This document shows positions 24,167 to 26,037 of a stretch of DNA of 26,037 bases, in pieces (within the stretch, counting starts at the first letter, position 1; each line of letters opens with the position of its first letter). The DNA comes from Desulfovibrio sp. (GTDB lineage: Bacteria; Desulfobacterota; Desulfovibrionia; Desulfovibrionales; Desulfovibrionaceae), in the NCBI GenBank assembly GCA_031275955.1, contig JAISNZ010000021.1, forward strand, positions 1 through 26,037, written 5' to 3'. Position numbers and translations under genes: made by a program. The notes beneath the pieces were generated by a model, which was not told the DNA's origin, did no database searches, and saw only the letters and a list, made by a program, of their open reading frames with translations.

Positions 24167-25549
24167 TCAACATTCCGGCAGGCAGACGGCCAATCCTCCC
24201 ATGGCTGTTTCCTTATATTTGACGTTCATGTCACGGCCTGTCTCGCTCATGGCCCGGATGGCCATGTCCAGGCTGACCCGGTGGCGGGAGGCGTCTTCGG
24301 CGCCGGCCAGAAGGCAGGCGTTGTATGCCTTCAGGGCGCCCATGGCGTTGCGCTCTATGCAGGGGATTTGCACATAGCCGCCCACAGGGTCGCAGGTCAG
24401 CCCCAGATGGTGTTCCAGGGCGATTTCCGCGGCATTTTCCACGATCTCGGAGGGAAAGCCCCGAGCCTGGGCCAACATGGCCGCGGCCATGGCGGAGGCC
24501 ACGCCCACTTCGCCCTGGCAGCCCACTTCAGCCCCGGCGATACCCGCGTTGTTTTTGGCCAGAAAGCCCACGGCGGCAGCGGCCAGCAGACCGCTGCGCA
24601 CGGCTTCCGGCCCCAGCCCCAGGTGGCCTTCGATCATGGTCAGGACGGCGGGCACGACGCCGGCCGCGCCGCAGGTGGGCGCGGTGACGATGACGCCGCC
24701 GGCGGCGTTTTCCTCCGCCACGGCAAAGGCATAGGCATTGAGCAGACCCAGAAAGCGGTTCAGGGGATCGTCCAGGCTGTCGGCCTTGCGGGCCAGATGC
24801 GCGGCCTTGCGCCAGACGCCGAGGGCGCCGGGGAGCACGCCTTCCGCCCGGACGCCCCGCTGCACGGAGCGGCGCATAGTATCAAGAACACCATCCAGGC
24901 GCTCATGAATCCGGTTCCGATCCAGGCCGGACAGGGCCATCTCATTCTGCAGGACAATCTGGGCCAGGGTCAGCCCTGTCCCGAGGGAAAGCCGGCGCAG
25001 TTCTTCCGCCGTGCGGTAGGGAAAGGGCGGATCGCGCCGGGCCTCGGGAGGACGGCCTTCCCATTGCACGAAACCGCCGCCCACGGAATAGGCTGTGGCC
25101 TGATACAGGGGGAAACCGGCGGCATCCAGAAGGGAAAAGAGCAGGGTGTTGCTGAAGGGGTAGTCATGCTGAATGCGGTCCGGACGGATGGATTCGGGGC
25201 CGACGACAAAGGCGCTCCGGCCGAGGGAAAGGCGGCGCTTGTCCGGCTGTAAGACGAGGATATCGCCGGGCAGCGCCTCGGAACAACGGGCCGGATCAAA
25301 TCCCAGCAGGCCGGCGAGAATGGCCTTGTCCGTGCCGTGGCCCACGGCGGTGGCGCTGAGAGAGCCAAAAAGCCGGACCTCGACGGCGGCGGCCCTGTCC
25401 TGAACGGATTCGGGCAGCGTTTCCAGCTGCCGGCGAAAATCCAGAGCTGCCTCCATGGGGCCGATGGTATGGGAACTGGAGGGGCCGGGACCGGCCTTGA
25501 AAAGTTCAAAGACCGAGGTGCTGATGGGGCCGCTGTCCATCCGCTCCAT
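24167..25549 (-). CDS. sdaA: L-serine dehydratase, iron-sulfur-dependent, single-chain
   Basis: A 460-residue L-serine ammonia-lyase that turns L-serine into pyruvate and ammonia. The beta domain has SSSHTIGPM (24-32). The alpha domain has TAPTCGAAG and the cluster cysteines C344 (GCQGEVG), C386 (LTCDPVGG) and C397 (IPCIERN). The protein ends in Cys (LPEC, C460), which fits the known 'tail-in-mouth' feature in which the C-terminal Cys caps the 4Fe-4S cluster. The frame stays open upstream through the tRNA region, but the ATG at 25549 has GGAGG five bases before it and gives the normal family length. It lies next to tRNA-Pro, in divergent orientation, and converges with the M23 gene 26 bases away. 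Confidence 0.93.
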   Translation of the reverse strand: MERMDSGPISTSVFELFKAGPGPSSSHTIGPMEAALDFRRQLETLPESVQDRAAAVEVRLFGSLSATAVGHGTDKAILAGLLGFDPARCSEALPGDILVLQPDKRRLSLGRSAFVVGPESIRPDRIQHDYPFSNTLLFSLLDAAGFPLYQATAYSVGGGFVQWEGRPPEARRDPPFPYRTAEELRRLSLGTGLTLAQIVLQNEMALSGLDRNRIHERLDGVLDTMRRSVQRGVRAEGVLPGALGVWRKAAHLARKADSLDDPLNRFLGLLNAYAFAVAEENAAGGVIVTAPTCGAAGVVPAVLTMIEGHLGLGPEAVRSGLLAAAAVGFLAKNNAGIAGAEVGCQGEVGVASAMAAAMLAQARGFPSEIVENAAEIALEHHLGLTCDPVGGYVQIPCIERNAMGALKAYNACLLAGAEDASRHRVSLDMAIRAMSETGRDMNVKYKETAMGGLAVCLPEC

Positions 25550-25670
25550 AACATCCTCCACGGCGTGGGCTCGGAATGTTTTCCGGAGAAAAACTTTTTC
25601 CCCTTCTCCCGGCGTACCATGCCCCGCCCAGCTTTGAAAGACGGAATTTGCGGGATTTGACGCTTTCGCG

Positions 25671-25699
25671 TTGACAGGAGGGCATACTTTGCATAGAAG
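25671..25699 (+). promoter_or_regulatory. Promoter of tRNA-Pro
   Basis: A perfect -35 TTGACA (25671-25676), a 17-base spacer and TAGAAG (25694-25699, four of six consensus bases). Transcription would start near 25706, about 6 bases before the mature 5' end of the tRNA, which is a normal tRNA arrangement. Confidence 0.7.
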
Positions 25700-25711
25700 T
25701 CTTTCACCTGT

Positions 25712-25789
25712 CGGGATGTAGCGCAGTCTGGCTAGCGCACTTGAATGGGGTTCAAGGGGCCGGAGGTTCAAATCCTCTCATCCCGACCA
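25712..25789 (+). tRNA. tRNA-Pro (anticodon GGG)
   Basis: A full cloverleaf: acceptor CGGGATG pairs with CATCCCG, the D-arm is GCGC...GCGC, the anticodon stem CTTGA/TCAAG encloses the loop ATGGGGT with anticodon GGG at 25747-25749, and the T-arm is GGAGG-TTCAAAT-CCTCT with one G-T pair. CCA is encoded. C1-G72 and a G after the anticodon are typical of bacterial proline tRNAs. It reads CCC and, by wobble, CCU codons. Promoter and terminator are both visible. Confidence 0.96.
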
Positions 25790-25797
25790 GAAATTGC

Positions 25798-25830
25798 AAG
25801 GGCTTACGGTGAGTGCCGCAAGTCCTTTTT
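25798..25830 (+). terminator. Intrinsic terminator of tRNA-Pro
   Basis: AAGGGCTT (25798-25805) pairs with AAGTCCTT (25820-25827, one G-T pair), extended inward by CGG/CCG, with a TGAGTG loop and a T-run (TTTTT from 25826) right after the stem. It starts 8 bases after the CCA end. Confidence 0.85.
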
Positions 25831-26037
25831 CTGTTTAAGCGGGATTTTGTGCCACTCCTGTGCCACTTTTTCTGGTGAATAACAGATATAGATAGTGATG
25901 GGGAGTGAAAATCGCAAAAAATTTTCCAGATGCCTTGACAAGGGAACCTAAGGAAACACTGATTTATTCCCTTTTGTGTGGGGCACACCCCACCCAAAAA
26001 AACCCACAAGGGAAGAGTAGACCCAACCAACCAAAAT
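25831..26037. other. AT-rich, gene-free tail of the window
   Basis: No supported gene. The base composition is clearly more AT-rich than the rest of the window. It contains a 9-bp direct repeat TGTGCCACT (25848-25856 and 25859-25867), an inverted repeat with arms TTCCCTT (25967-25973) and AAGGGAA (26008-26014), and an inner GTGGGG-CACA-CCCCAC hairpin. An open frame on the minus strand through here ends in the antisense of the tRNA (MRGFEPPAP-like), a known artefact. Confidence 0.5.

Noticed and set aside
25752..26030. A minus-strand open frame ending in MRGFEPPAP-like sequence
   Set aside because: This ending is the well-known artefact of translating the antisense of a tRNA; no domain in the rest.

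Overview
This is a gene-dense, high-GC chromosomal segment from what looks like a Desulfovibrionaceae-type sulfate reducer or close relative (Desulfovibrio, Bilophila or similar). That assignment is an inference. It rests on the hisI-hisG-aroE and glgP/dut-argD neighbourhoods, an RNase E/G with a very long Ala/Pro-rich N-terminal extension, the QueH-type queuosine enzyme, a short DksA, a CbiL-type corrinoid methyltransferase, and a remnant resembling the large autotransporters common in gut Desulfovibrionaceae. Nearly all the content is core metabolism. I see no insertion sequence, CRISPR array, toxin-antitoxin pair or obvious defence island.

Layout, left to right. At 1-2760 the start of an alpha-glucan phosphorylase (minus strand, cut by the window edge) diverges from dut and argD (plus). 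At 2839-7411 lies a tightly packed minus-strand operon rng-queH-hemW, converging on argD at a strong hairpin. A 423-base gap (7412-7834) holds the rng leader, a candidate promoter and palindromes. At 7835-11537 a five-gene minus-strand run, cbiL - nitrilase-family hydrolase - hisI - hisG - aroE, has overlapping or nearly abutting genes and probably one transcript. A LIC12162-family transferase (plus, 11731-13431) and a GT4 glycosyltransferase (minus, 13908-15218) flank a decayed autotransporter-like fragment and a 15-bp perfect palindrome. Both transferases probably act in surface glycan synthesis.

From 23170 leftward the minus strand carries dksA, an RND membrane-fusion lipoprotein, its RND pump, mtnA (8 bases after the pump) and an AsmA-family protein. 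A secreted M23 peptidase (plus, 23355-24140) converges on sdaA, the iron-sulfur L-serine dehydratase (minus). The window ends with tRNA-Pro(GGG), which has a clear promoter and terminator, followed by about 200 bases that are visibly more AT-rich and contain no gene. This could be the edge of an element integrated at the tRNA.

Most interesting points: an Asn in place of a normally conserved catalytic His in the M23 peptidase; the 425-residue basic, repeat-containing extension of RNase E/G; the mixed-pathway cbiL-to-aroE operon; mtnA with an abnormal C-terminal tail tied to an efflux pump; related TTTCA...TGAAA dyads in two intergenic regions; the palindrome that ends the autotransporter-like fragment; and the compositional break after tRNA-Pro. 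No convincingly new multi-gene system is visible.
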